Shown in pieces: positions 1 through 5,476 of a stretch of 5,503 nt of DNA (positions are counted from its first letter, which is position 1; each line of letters opens with the position of its first letter). The notes beneath the pieces are model-generated. The model searched no databases. It saw only the letters and a list, made by a program, of their open reading frames with translations, and was not told the origin of the DNA. Source of the stretch: JAMOBE01 sp039908285 (GTDB lineage Bacteria; Pseudomonadota; Alphaproteobacteria; Rhodospirillales; Rhodospirillaceae); assembly GCA_039908285.1 (NCBI GenBank), contig JAMOBE010000156.1:1-5503 (forward strand), read 5' to 3'. Position numbers and translations under genes: made by a program.

Positions 1-147
1 TATCCCTCGCTTGAACTCCAAGGGTTGTGGGAGTCAAGAGCGCCGTACTGGTTCGGCTTCGACGCCATCGACTGGTGCCGGCAGGCTCCTGACCGCATGC
101 TCACCTTCCAGCCCTACCTTGGCTACGGATTTCGACCCGCCACATGA
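1..147 (+). CDS. C-terminal end of an unrecognised protein (5' end outside window)
   Basis: Reading frame 1 is open from the first base to a TGA at 145-147 and gives 48 residues. The peptide is rich in aromatic residues (a YWFGFDAIDW segment around residues 16-25, then FQPYLGYGF near the end), which suggests a real protein rather than a chance frame. My hand count gives about 73% G/C at third codon positions against about 52% at second positions. That bias fits coding sequence but is milder than in the neighbouring genes. I do not recognise the family. The gene runs toward hldE, so the two converge and may share a termination region at 148-259. No function is assigned; the lipopolysaccharide-related neighbour is only a weak hint of an envelope role. 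Confidence 0.55.
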   Translation, partial: YPSLELQGLWESRAPYWFGFDAIDWCRQAPDRMLTFQPYLGYGFRPAT

Positions 148-259
148 GACATTGGGCAGGGGACGCGCTGTCCCTTGTCAGAACTCCATCGGCCGCAGAA
201 ACCCTGGCTTTGCGGCTCCGCCGTGATGGGCCGTCACGCGGCTCCGCCGTGATGGGCAA
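148..259. other. Convergent intergenic region with repeats and weak hairpins
   Basis: This gap lies between the 3' ends of the partial + strand gene and hldE. It holds a stem of GCCGCA (192-197) with TGCGGC (211-216), a second stem of CGTGA (222-226) with TCACG (234-238), and a 20-bp direct repeat described separately. No run of T follows either stem on either strand, so a classical intrinsic terminator is not visible. Termination for one or both genes is a reasonable inference from position only. Confidence 0.35.
212..257. repeat. 20-bp direct repeat, two copies with 26-bp period
   Basis: The sequence GCGGCTCCGCCGTGATGGGC occurs exactly at 212-231 and again at 238-257, separated by 6 bp. 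The second copy ends 3 bp short of the hldE stop codon (260-262). Each copy contains a small CGGC-TCC-GCCG hairpin. The match is exact and stops at both ends, consistent with a short local duplication just beyond the end of hldE. A functional role is not shown. Confidence 0.8.
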
Positions 260-1723
260 TCACCGGCTCATCCGGGCGATGGTGGCGGTGGTGCTGTGGC
301 CGGCCTCCAGGTCGGCCAGCAGCACCCGGCCGCCATAGCCCTGGACGACATCCGCCCCCACCACCTGGTCCACCCGGTAGTCGGCACCCTTCACCAGGAC
401 GTCCGGACGCAGTGCCTCGATCAGGGCCAGGGGCGTGTCCTCGCCGAAGATCACCACCATGTCCACGGTGGCGAGGGAGGCCAGGACCACCGCCCGCGAG
501 GCCTCGGTCTGGACCGGCCGCTCGGGTCCCTTGAGGCGTGCCACCGAGGCATCGCTGTTGAGCCCGACGATCAGCCGGTCGCAGGCTGCCCGCGCCCTGG
601 CCAGCAGCGACACGTGTCCCGGGTGCAAAAGGTCGAAGCAGCCGTTGGTAAAGCCCACCGTCAGCCCCCGCAGCCGCCACCGCGCGCACTGTTCCAGCGC
701 CGCGTCGAGAGACAGCACCTTGGTCTGTCCGCAGGCCACGTCCTGCTGGTGGAGGGCCGCCACCAGATCGCGGGCGTGGACCACCGCCGTGCCCACCTTG
801 CCGACGACGATCCCCGCCGCCACGTTGGCGAGCCGGGCGGCGTCGGGCAGCGGCACGCCACCGCCCAGGGCCGCCGCCAGGGTTGCCACCACGGTGTCGC
901 CGGCGCCCGAGACGTCGAACACCTCCCGCGCCTCGGCCGGCAGGTGGTGGACGGTTCCATCGGCCTGCACCAGGGTCATGCCGTCCTGACTGCGCGTCAC
1001 CAGCACCGAAGCGACATCGAAGGCGTGGATCAGGTGGCGCGCCGCCGCAACCACCTCAGCGTCGTCGCCCACCGGCATCCGCGTCGCCTCGAACAGCTCG
1101 CGGCGGTTCGGCGTAAGCACGGAAGCTCCCTGATAGCGGCGATAGTCCGCCCCCTTGGGATCGACGATCACCGGCCGCCCCGCCGCGCGGGCGAGGGCGA
1201 TCAGGTCCCGCGTGGTCTCGGCCGTCAGCAAACCCTTGCCATAGTCCGACAGCACCATCACCGACGCCTCGCCCACGCAGGCCCCGGCGTGGGCGAGCAT
1301 CTCCGTCCGGCCGGCCGTCGTCAGGGGGGCCACCGTCTCCTTGTCGGCCCGCAGCAACTGCTGACTGTTGGCGACGTAGCGGGTCTTGACCGTGGTCTGA
1401 CGCCCTCTCTCCACCACCAGCCGGGCCTCCGCCTCGGGCAGCCGACTGAGCAGGCCCGCCATCTCGACGCCGGCCGAGTCGTCGCCGTGCGCCGAGAGAA
1501 AGGTGGGACGAGCCCCCAGCGCCACCACGTTGCGCACCACGTTGCCGGCTCCGCCCAGCATGCTGGTCTCGCGGCGGATCTGGATCACGGGGATGGGCGC
1601 CTCGGGCGAGATGCGCTCCACCTCGCCATAGACGAAGCGGTCCAGCATGGCGTCGCCGATGCACAGCACCCGCGTGCCCTGGAGTGCCGCCACGAGGGCT
1701 GCAAGTATGGACTGATCGGTCAT
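260..1723 (-). CDS. hldE: Bifunctional heptose-7-phosphate kinase / heptose-1-phosphate adenylyltransferase HldE
   Basis: This cytoplasmic enzyme performs two steps of ADP-heptose synthesis for the lipopolysaccharide inner core. It phosphorylates D-glycero-beta-D-manno-heptose 7-phosphate at C1, and after removal of the 7-phosphate by GmhB it adds AMP. The 487 residues are close to the E. coli length of 477. Residues 1 to about 330 form a ribokinase/PfkB-type kinase with the GGAGN motif at 57-61 and the DVSGAGDT signature at 270-277, where Asp276 is the expected catalytic base. Residues about 350-487 form a nucleotidyltransferase with GCFDLLHPGH at 361-370 (HxGH, His367 and His370), KGPERPVQ from 398, and a C-terminal STT motif at 477-479. 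Both halves look intact. The ATG follows the upstream gene's stop by 16 bp, with GGGAGA in that gap as ribosome-binding site, so the two genes are probably co-transcribed and translationally linked. No gmhA, gmhB or hldD is present in the window. Confidence 0.97.
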   Translation of the reverse strand: MTDQSILAALVAALQGTRVLCIGDAMLDRFVYGEVERISPEAPIPVIQIRRETSMLGGAGNVVRNVVALGARPTFLSAHGDDSAGVEMAGLLSRLPEAEARLVVERGRQTTVKTRYVANSQQLLRADKETVAPLTTAGRTEMLAHAGACVGEASVMVLSDYGKGLLTAETTRDLIALARAAGRPVIVDPKGADYRRYQGASVLTPNRRELFEATRMPVGDDAEVVAAARHLIHAFDVASVLVTRSQDGMTLVQADGTVHHLPAEAREVFDVSGAGDTVVATLAAALGGGVPLPDAARLANVAAGIVVGKVGTAVVHARDLVAALHQQDVACGQTKVLSLDAALEQCARWRLRGLTVGFTNGCFDLLHPGHVSLLARARAACDRLIVGLNSDASVARLKGPERPVQTEASRAVVLASLATVDMVVIFGEDTPLALIEALRPDVLVKGADYRVDQVVGADVVQGYGGRVLLADLEAGHSTTATIARMSR

Positions 1724-1739
1724 CCGGGGACGTCTCCCG

Positions 1740-3911
1740 TCATGGAAGGTCGATGCGGCAGCCGTCGCGGAGGCTCTCCACCACGGCGATGGTCGCGAGA
1801 CTGGTCTCGATGGTTTCCTCCTCCGCCACCGGGGCCACGCCCCGGCCGACGGCGGCGACGAAGGCGGTGAGTTCGGCGCGGTGGCCCTTGTCCTGACCGA
1901 ACTTCGCCGTTTCGCGCCGCACCCGGCCGCCGGCCGCCACCGTCAGGTCGAGGAAGTTGTCGATGGTCACCACCGTGCCGCCGGCAAAGGCCTCGAACCG
2001 CTCCTTGGAAAAGGCCGTGTCCCCCAGCGCCGTGTAGGCGATCGTCGCCAGACTGCCGTCGGCAAAGCGCAACGTCACCGTCAGGTCGTCGCAGGCGCCA
2101 AAGGTCGACTGCCCGGCATCCGCCTGCACCGAGACGATGGCCGCCCCCACCAGATAGCGGGCGAGATCGACGAAGTGGCAGACCTCGCCGAGGACGCGGC
2201 CGCCTCCCTCTTCGGCGGCGTTGATCCAGGTGTCGGGCGGCAGAGCCCCGGCGTTGACCCGCAGCACCAGGAACTTCGGCCCGGCATGGCGCGCCAGATG
2301 CTCCCGCGCCCGCACCGCCAGCGGCGCGAACCGTCGGTTGAAGCCCACCATGAAGAAGCCGGCCGACCCGGCCCGGGCATCCACCACCTGGGCAAGTTGT
2401 TCCCGATCGAGGGCCAGCGGCTTCTCCACCAGCACCGCCTTGCCAGCGGCCAGCGCCCGCGCCGTCAGCCCGGCATGGCTCCCATGGCGGGTGGCGATCA
2501 GCACGGCATTGATGGCGGGATCGTCGAGGACCGCCGCGGCGTCGGTCGCCGCATGGGCGAAACCGAACGCCTTCTGTCCGTGCTCGGCCGTGGCCCCCCG
2601 CTGGGTGACGATGGTCCTGAGGTCCACGGTATCGAACCGCTTCAGTTCGGGAAGCAGGACGGTCCGGGCGAAACTGCCGGCGCCGATCACCCCCAGCACG
2701 CAGCGCCCGGCTCCACCCACCGTGGGGGCGGGGAATGCCGGCGCCGCTGGTGCCGCCGCCGAGGCCGGTGCGGTGTCGGCATAGCGCAGCACCACGCCAA
2801 GGTGGGGCTCGTCCCCATCCATGACCATGGCATAGGCGTCCTCGGCCTTGTCGAAGTCGAAGCGATGGGTGATGAGTGCCCCGGCATCCAGCCGGCGGGG
2901 CAGGGCCGGCGACATCAGGCGGACGCTCTCCGCCAGATTGTCGGTTTCCGTCCACCGCACCCAGCCGACGGGGTAGCGGACGCCCTGGCCCTCGAAGGCT
3001 TCGTCGTAGCGGCCGGGGCCATAGGAGCGGGAGACGGTGACCGACAGCTCCTTCTTCATGAACTCGGCATAGGGGAACTCGGTGCCGGTCTTGCCCACCA
3101 TCACCACCCGGGCCCGATCGCGGGCCAGCTCCGCGGCGAGGCGCAAGGGGTCGCTCGACTCGGTCGCGGCGGCGATCAGCACCGCGTCGCAGCCCCGGCC
3201 CCCGGTCAGGGCCGCCACCGCCTCCACCAGCCCCGCCGGCTCCTTCAGGGACCACGCCAGCTCGGCGCCAAGCCGCCGCGCCAGGTCGAGTCGTCCCGGA
3301 TCATAGTCGAGGGCGAGCACCCGGGCGCCCGACAGGGTCAGGAACTGGCTGGCCAACTGGCCCACCAGGCCGACGCCCACCACCGCCACCACGTCGCCGA
3401 GGCCGATCCCGAGGGTCCGCACGCTGTGCAGGGCGATGGCGCCGACGGTGCCGAAGCAGGCCTCGTCGTCGGGGACGTCGTCGGGAACCAGGGCGGCAAG
3501 CGCGCGCGGCACCACGTTGATCTCGGCGTGGTTGGCGAGGCCCGCCCCGGCGCAGGCCACCCGCTGTCCGACCCGAAAGGCGCCCTCGAGGCCGGCGCCC
3601 ACCGCCACCACCCGCCCCACCGCCGAATAGCCGAGGGGCAGCGGCTCGTCCAGGCGGGCCAGCACGGTGCGGATCGTCGCGGCGATGCCGTCGCGGCGGG
3701 CCTTGTCCATGACCTTGCGCACCAGATCGGGGCGCGAGCGCGCCTTGCCGGCCAGACTCTGGCGCGCAAAGTCCACCACCATGCGCTCGGTGCCGGCGGA
3801 AATCAGCGATGCCGCGGTATGCACCAGAAGATGCCCGGCCCGCACCCGTGGCGCCGGCACCTCACGGAGCGTGAGCTTGCCCGAGCGGGCGCTCTGCACG
3901 ACCTGTTTCAT
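1740..3911 (-). CDS. Fused MDR dehydrogenase / Gfo-Idh-MocA oxidoreductase (bi-domain oxidoreductase)
   Basis: This 723-residue cytoplasmic protein joins two NAD(P)-dependent oxidoreductases. Residues 1 to about 375 are a medium-chain dehydrogenase/reductase with a nucleotide-binding GVGLVG at 179-184 and Asp202 after the next strand, which suggests NAD preference. An Ala/Pro-rich linker spans about 381-403. Residues about 404-715 are a Gfo/Idh/MocA enzyme with GAGSFA at 410-415, the EKP motif at 496-498, GFNRRF at 523-528 and a conserved-type His579 in GEVCHFVDL. The classical catalytic zinc ligands of alcohol dehydrogenases are not seen: SAGTE (38-42) and GYSAVG (94-99) stand where Cys and GHE would be expected. 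There is also no four-cysteine structural zinc loop. Proteins of this architecture are known from surface-polysaccharide loci, but the substrate is not evident; a sugar or sugar-nucleotide is an inference. The ATG is supported by the standard MKQVVQ-type N-terminus and a promoter just upstream. It is the first gene of the operon with hldE. Confidence 0.92.
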   Translation of the reverse strand: MKQVVQSARSGKLTLREVPAPRVRAGHLLVHTAASLISAGTERMVVDFARQSLAGKARSRPDLVRKVMDKARRDGIAATIRTVLARLDEPLPLGYSAVGRVVAVGAGLEGAFRVGQRVACAGAGLANHAEINVVPRALAALVPDDVPDDEACFGTVGAIALHSVRTLGIGLGDVVAVVGVGLVGQLASQFLTLSGARVLALDYDPGRLDLARRLGAELAWSLKEPAGLVEAVAALTGGRGCDAVLIAAATESSDPLRLAAELARDRARVVMVGKTGTEFPYAEFMKKELSVTVSRSYGPGRYDEAFEGQGVRYPVGWVRWTETDNLAESVRLMSPALPRRLDAGALITHRFDFDKAEDAYAMVMDGDEPHLGVVLRYADTAPASAAAPAAPAFPAPTVGGAGRCVLGVIGAGSFARTVLLPELKRFDTVDLRTIVTQRGATAEHGQKAFGFAHAATDAAAVLDDPAINAVLIATRHGSHAGLTARALAAGKAVLVEKPLALDREQLAQVVDARAGSAGFFMVGFNRRFAPLAVRAREHLARHAGPKFLVLRVNAGALPPDTWINAAEEGGGRVLGEVCHFVDLARYLVGAAIVSVQADAGQSTFGACDDLTVTLRFADGSLATIAYTALGDTAFSKERFEAFAGGTVVTIDNFLDLTVAAGGRVRRETAKFGQDKGHRAELTAFVAAVGRGVAPVAEEETIETSLATIAVVESLRDGCRIDLP

Positions 3912-3944
3912 CCCCGACTGCGCTCCAGCGTGACCACCAGGGGC

Positions 3945-3973
3945 TTTCTAGCGCGAATGACTCCGGGTGGCAA
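3945..3973 (-). promoter_or_regulatory. Candidate sigma70-type promoter for the oxidoreductase-hldE operon
   Basis: Read on the - strand, TTGCCA (3973 to 3968) matches five of six bases of the -35 consensus. After a 17-bp spacer, TAGAAA (3950 to 3945) matches four of six bases of the -10 consensus. Transcription would start near 3938, leaving a leader of about 27 nt before the ATG at 3911. A GGAG at about 11 nt before the ATG is the only ribosome-binding-site candidate and it is weak. The match was found by eye without scoring. Confidence 0.45.
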
Positions 3974-3974
3974 A

Positions 3975-4001
3975 CGATAGGCTGGTTCTGCGATAGTATC
4001 G
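3975..4001. promoter_or_regulatory. CGATAG repeats and small palindrome, possible operator
   Basis: CGATAG occurs at 3975-3980 and again at 3991-3996, 16 bp apart start to start. The second copy is part of CGATAGTATCG (3991-4001), a perfect 5-bp inverted repeat around one base. The elements lie in the 127-bp gap between two divergent genes, immediately upstream of the candidate - strand -35 box. A GATAGT (3992-3997) could also act as a weak -10 for the + strand gene, with TGGCAA (3968-3973) as a poor -35. Regulator binding is inference only. Confidence 0.3.
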
Positions 4002-4021
4002 TCGCGTTTCCCCTTCCCGCC

Positions 4022-4039
4022 GGACCAGGACCAGGACCA
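4022..4039 (+). repeat. Tandem GGACCA hexamer carrying the ribosome-binding site
   Basis: Three head-to-tail copies of GGACCA occupy 4022-4027, 4028-4033 and 4034-4039, the last sharing its final A with the ATG start codon at 4039. The array creates AGGA at 4027-4030 (8 nt before the ATG, a good Shine-Dalgarno distance) and again at 4033-4036 (2 nt before, too close). The array therefore supplies the ribosome-binding site of the FAH-family gene. Confidence 0.7.
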
Positions 4040-4752
4040 TGCCCACCTCCTCCACTCCCTCCACTCCCTCCTACGTCATTCCCGAGCCGTCCCGTCCAAC
4101 GCTGCCCGTCGCCGGCGGCGGGCTGTTTCCCATCCGGCGGGTGTGGTGCGTCGCCCGCAACTACGCCGCCCACGTCCGCGAACTGGGGGGCGATCCGGAC
4201 CGCGACCCGCCGACCTTCTTCGCCAAGCCGGCCGACGCCGTGGTCCCGCGCGGCGGCCCCATCCCCTATCCCCCGGCCACCGCCGACTTCCATCACGAGG
4301 TGGAACTGGTGGTGGCCATCGGCAACGGTGGCGTCGCCATCGCCGCCGACACGGCCCTTGACCACGTGCTCGGCTATGGCGTCGGCATCGACTTCACGCG
4401 GCGCGATCTCCAGGCCGCGGCACGGGCCGCCGGCCTGCCCTGGGACATGGCGAAGGGCTTCGACTTCTCCGCCCCCTGTTCCGAGCTGATCCGGGCCAGC
4501 GACATCGGCCACCCGTCGGCCGGCCCGATCCGCCTGTCGGTCAACGACCGGATTCGCCAGGACGGAGACCTGAATCAGATGATCTGGCCGGTTGCCGACG
4601 TCATCGCCGCCCTCTCCCGCCTGGTGACCCTGGCCCCTGGCGACCTGATCTTCACCGGCACCCCCGCCGGAGTGGGGCCGGTGGTGCCCGGAGATCGGCT
4701 GGACTGCGCCATCGCCGGCGTGGCGACGATGACGGTGACGATCCGGAACTGA
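4039..4752 (+). CDS. Fumarylacetoacetate hydrolase family protein, probable fumarylpyruvate/acylpyruvate hydrolase
   Basis: This 237-residue protein belongs to the FAH superfamily, metal-dependent enzymes that cleave C-C bonds in acylpyruvates or decarboxylate related 2-oxo acids. Key features are WCVARNYAAHVRELG at 36-50, the metal-binding HHEVE at 85-89 (Glu87 and Glu89), the third metal ligand Asp118 in GVGIDFTRRDLQ, Lys139 in AKGFDFSAP, and the substrate-loop GTPAGVG at 207-213. The motif set resembles fumarylpyruvate hydrolases of the gentisate route and FAHD1-type acylpyruvases. The sequence alone does not separate these, and no gentisate dioxygenase or maleylpyruvate isomerase gene is nearby. 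The start is the only upstream ATG. Family alignment from memory suggests homologues begin near SYVIP, so the first ten or so residues (TSSTPSTPS) are an extension, partly encoded by a 9-bp tandem repeat. The gene diverges from the hldE operon and precedes a tRNA gene. Confidence 0.92.
   Translation: MPTSSTPSTPSYVIPEPSRPTLPVAGGGLFPIRRVWCVARNYAAHVRELGGDPDRDPPTFFAKPADAVVPRGGPIPYPPATADFHHEVELVVAIGNGGVAIAADTALDHVLGYGVGIDFTRRDLQAAARAAGLPWDMAKGFDFSAPCSELIRASDIGHPSAGPIRLSVNDRIRQDGDLNQMIWPVADVIAALSRLVTLAPGDLIFTGTPAGVGPVVPGDRLDCAIAGVATMTVTIRN
4051..4068 (+). repeat. 9-bp tandem repeat inside the start of the FAH-family gene
   Basis: TCCACTCCC is present twice in tandem (4051-4059 and 4060-4068) and is followed by a partial third copy (TCC). 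It encodes Ser-Thr-Pro twice in the N-terminal extension. Nine bases keep the frame, so gain or loss of copies would only change the length of a probably disordered tail. Confidence 0.75.
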
Positions 4753-4799
4753 CACGGGACCGTAAAATTCCAGCTTGCGTGACGTTGTGCCCTGTGTCA
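4750..4799. repeat. Spaced inverted repeat between FAH-family gene and tRNA
   Basis: TGACAC-G-GG (4750-4758, beginning in the stop codon) can pair with CC-T-GTGTCA (4791-4799) as a 9-bp stem with one G-T pair, around a 32-nt loop. There is no T tract after it. It could be part of a terminator for the upstream gene, a regulator site ahead of the tRNA, or chance. I did not find a convincing tRNA promoter here; TTGCGT at 4775-4780 is the best -35 candidate, but the matching -10 is poor. Confidence 0.25.
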
Positions 4800-4821
4800 G
4801 TGTGCGCGCCTTCGCGGTCGT

Positions 4822-4896
4822 GCCGCCGTAGCTCAGGGGTAGAGCACACCCTTGGTAAGGGTGGGGTCAAGAGTTCAATTCTCTTCGGCGGCACCA
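4822..4896 (+). tRNA. tRNA-Thr (anticodon GGT)
   Basis: The sequence folds as a complete cloverleaf. The acceptor stem is GCCGCCG (4822-4828) with CGGCGGC (4886-4892). The D stem is GCTC/GAGC (4831-4834, 4842-4845). The anticodon stem is CACCC/GGGTG (4847-4851, 4859-4863) around the loop TTGGTAA. The variable loop has five bases, and the T stem AAGAG/CTCTT (4869-4873, 4881-4885) encloses TTCAATT. The anticodon is GGT at 4854-4856, which reads threonine ACC and ACU codons. The discriminator base is A4893 and CCA (4894-4896) is encoded. All stems are perfectly paired, so the gene is probably functional. Confidence 0.97.
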
Positions 4897-4930
4897 GCGA
4901 AGCCCAGCAAAATCAACGAATTGTAGACGC

Positions 4931-4946
4931 GCCCCGTAACAGGGGC
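4931..4946. terminator. Short GC hairpin downstream of the tRNA, weak terminator candidate
   Basis: GCCCC (4931-4935) and GGGGC (4942-4946) form a 5-bp stem around GTAACA, 35 bp past the tRNA CCA. It is followed by AAAT rather than a T run, so it is not a standard intrinsic terminator. Its position between the tRNA and the end of the opposing remnant makes a termination role possible. Confidence 0.25.
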
Positions 4947-4967
4947 AAATGGCCGGGCGGGTATGGC

Positions 4968-5174
4968 TCAAGGGGCGGCGACGAGGCTGGCCAGGTTTGG
5001 CACGTGGGTGCCCATGATGCCGAGGCGGCTTCCCAGGTAATCCCGGAATGACACGCCGAGCTTGCCGCAGGTTTTCATCAGGCCGAGGAAGGCATCGCGG
5101 CCGTCGGCGAAGCGGCGCTGGGGATGGCCTTCCAGTCTGGCGATGACGATTGAGGACAGGTGGCGGCCGCGCAT
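4968..5174 (-). pseudogene. Possible C-terminal remnant of an insertion-sequence transposase
   Basis: The - strand frame ending at the TGA at 4968-4970 encodes 68 residues from an internal ATG. The segment LEGHPQRRFADGRDAFLGLMKTCGKLGVSFRDYLGSRLG (in parts, residues 14-52) and the closing VPNLASLV resemble, from memory, the C-terminal tails of some IS transposases. I cannot name the IS family with confidence. The same frame stays open upstream to a TGA near 5284, but that part does not look like conserved protein, and other frames hold only disconnected pieces, as expected of a decayed or truncated copy. No terminal inverted repeats or target duplications were found. An alternative is a small hypothetical gene, but the start lacks a clear ribosome-binding site. 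Confidence 0.45.
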
Positions 5175-5346
5175 GTGATGGCCTGGCGGATGGTCGTGCG
5201 CGAGAGGTCGTTCATGATCGAGGTCGCCATGGCGGCGTGCTGGCGTTCGAACTGGGCCGTCGCCACTCGTCCTGTCGGGCCTTCATGTCCGTGGCGACCC
5301 GGGCTTCAGTGGTTGCTCGGGACTTGGCGTCCGCAAGACGCGGGTT
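5175..5346. other. Decayed stretch with no convincing gene
   Basis: On the - strand, several frames have protein-like pieces (for example a charged, helix-like stretch reading roughly QFERQHAAMATSIMNDLSR between about 5200 and 5255, and another in a different frame between about 5265 and 5340). No single frame carries them together. This may be the 5' part of the transposase remnant broken by frameshifts, or unrelated intergenic DNA. I cannot support an intact gene here. Confidence 0.35.
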
Positions 5347-5382
5347 CGGTTTCCAGAAAATCCGTGGATTTTCTGGAAACCG
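5347..5382. repeat. 36-bp near-perfect palindrome (17-bp arms, 2-bp centre)
   Basis: The left arm CGGTTTCCAGAAAATCC (5347-5363) is the exact reverse complement of the right arm at 5366-5382, with GT (5364-5365) in the middle. Each arm also contains a smaller TTTC-CA-GAAA symmetry. The arms are AT-richer than the surrounding sequence. RNA from either strand would form a 16-bp stem with a 4-nt loop, but no T run follows on either side. It lies about 95 bp before the next + strand start codon. It could be a factor-assisted terminator, a regulator site, a palindromic repeat element or a trace of an IS end; the sequence does not decide. Confidence 0.9.
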
Positions 5383-5462
5383 TGTTACTTGACGAGGCTC
5401 AAGGACCGGGCGCCAACAGGGCACCATTCTCGCGGTCCTATCCTCTTCACCCCCGGATCGCA

Positions 5463-5467
5463 GGGAG
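5463..5467 (+). promoter_or_regulatory. Ribosome-binding site for the gene starting at 5477
   Basis: GGGAG, within AGGGAGAG at 5462-5469, lies 9 nt before the ATG at 5477. It is the main reason to believe that a gene begins there. A TATCCT at 5439-5444 could be a -10 box, but no matching -35 is visible. Confidence 0.55.
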
Positions 5468-5476
5468 AGCACGATC

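Noticed and set aside
296..1870. A 524-codon open frame on the + strand opposite hldE
   Set aside because: It is antisense to hldE, has low-complexity His/Arg/Gly-rich composition, no motif and no ribosome-binding site.
1720..3255. A 511-codon - strand frame overlapping the oxidoreductase in another register
   Set aside because: It has Arg/Gly-rich shadow composition. The register with GxGxxG and EKP motifs is clearly the real one.
1881..3980. A 699-codon open frame on the + strand opposite the fused oxidoreductase
   Set aside because: It lies antisense to a clearly identified gene. Its protein is rich in His, Gly, Arg and Gln with no recognisable motif, as is usual for frames created by G/C-biased third positions on the other strand.
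3862..4755. A 297-codon - strand frame opposite the FAH-family gene
   Set aside because: It is antisense to an enzyme with all expected catalytic residues, crosses the divergent promoter region and has shadow-like composition.
4894..4930. A phage-type attachment site at the 3' end of the tRNA
   Set aside because: No integrase gene and no second copy of the tRNA 3' end are present in the window, so an attachment site cannot be supported.
4998..5014. A GGCAC-GTGG-GTGCC hairpin as a possible terminator or operator
   Set aside because: The stem is only 5 bp, lies inside the transposase-like frame and has no T run; it is expected by chance in GC-rich DNA.
4779..5051. A + strand frame of 90 codons running through the tRNA gene
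   Set aside because: It contains the whole tRNA-Thr and has no protein-like features.
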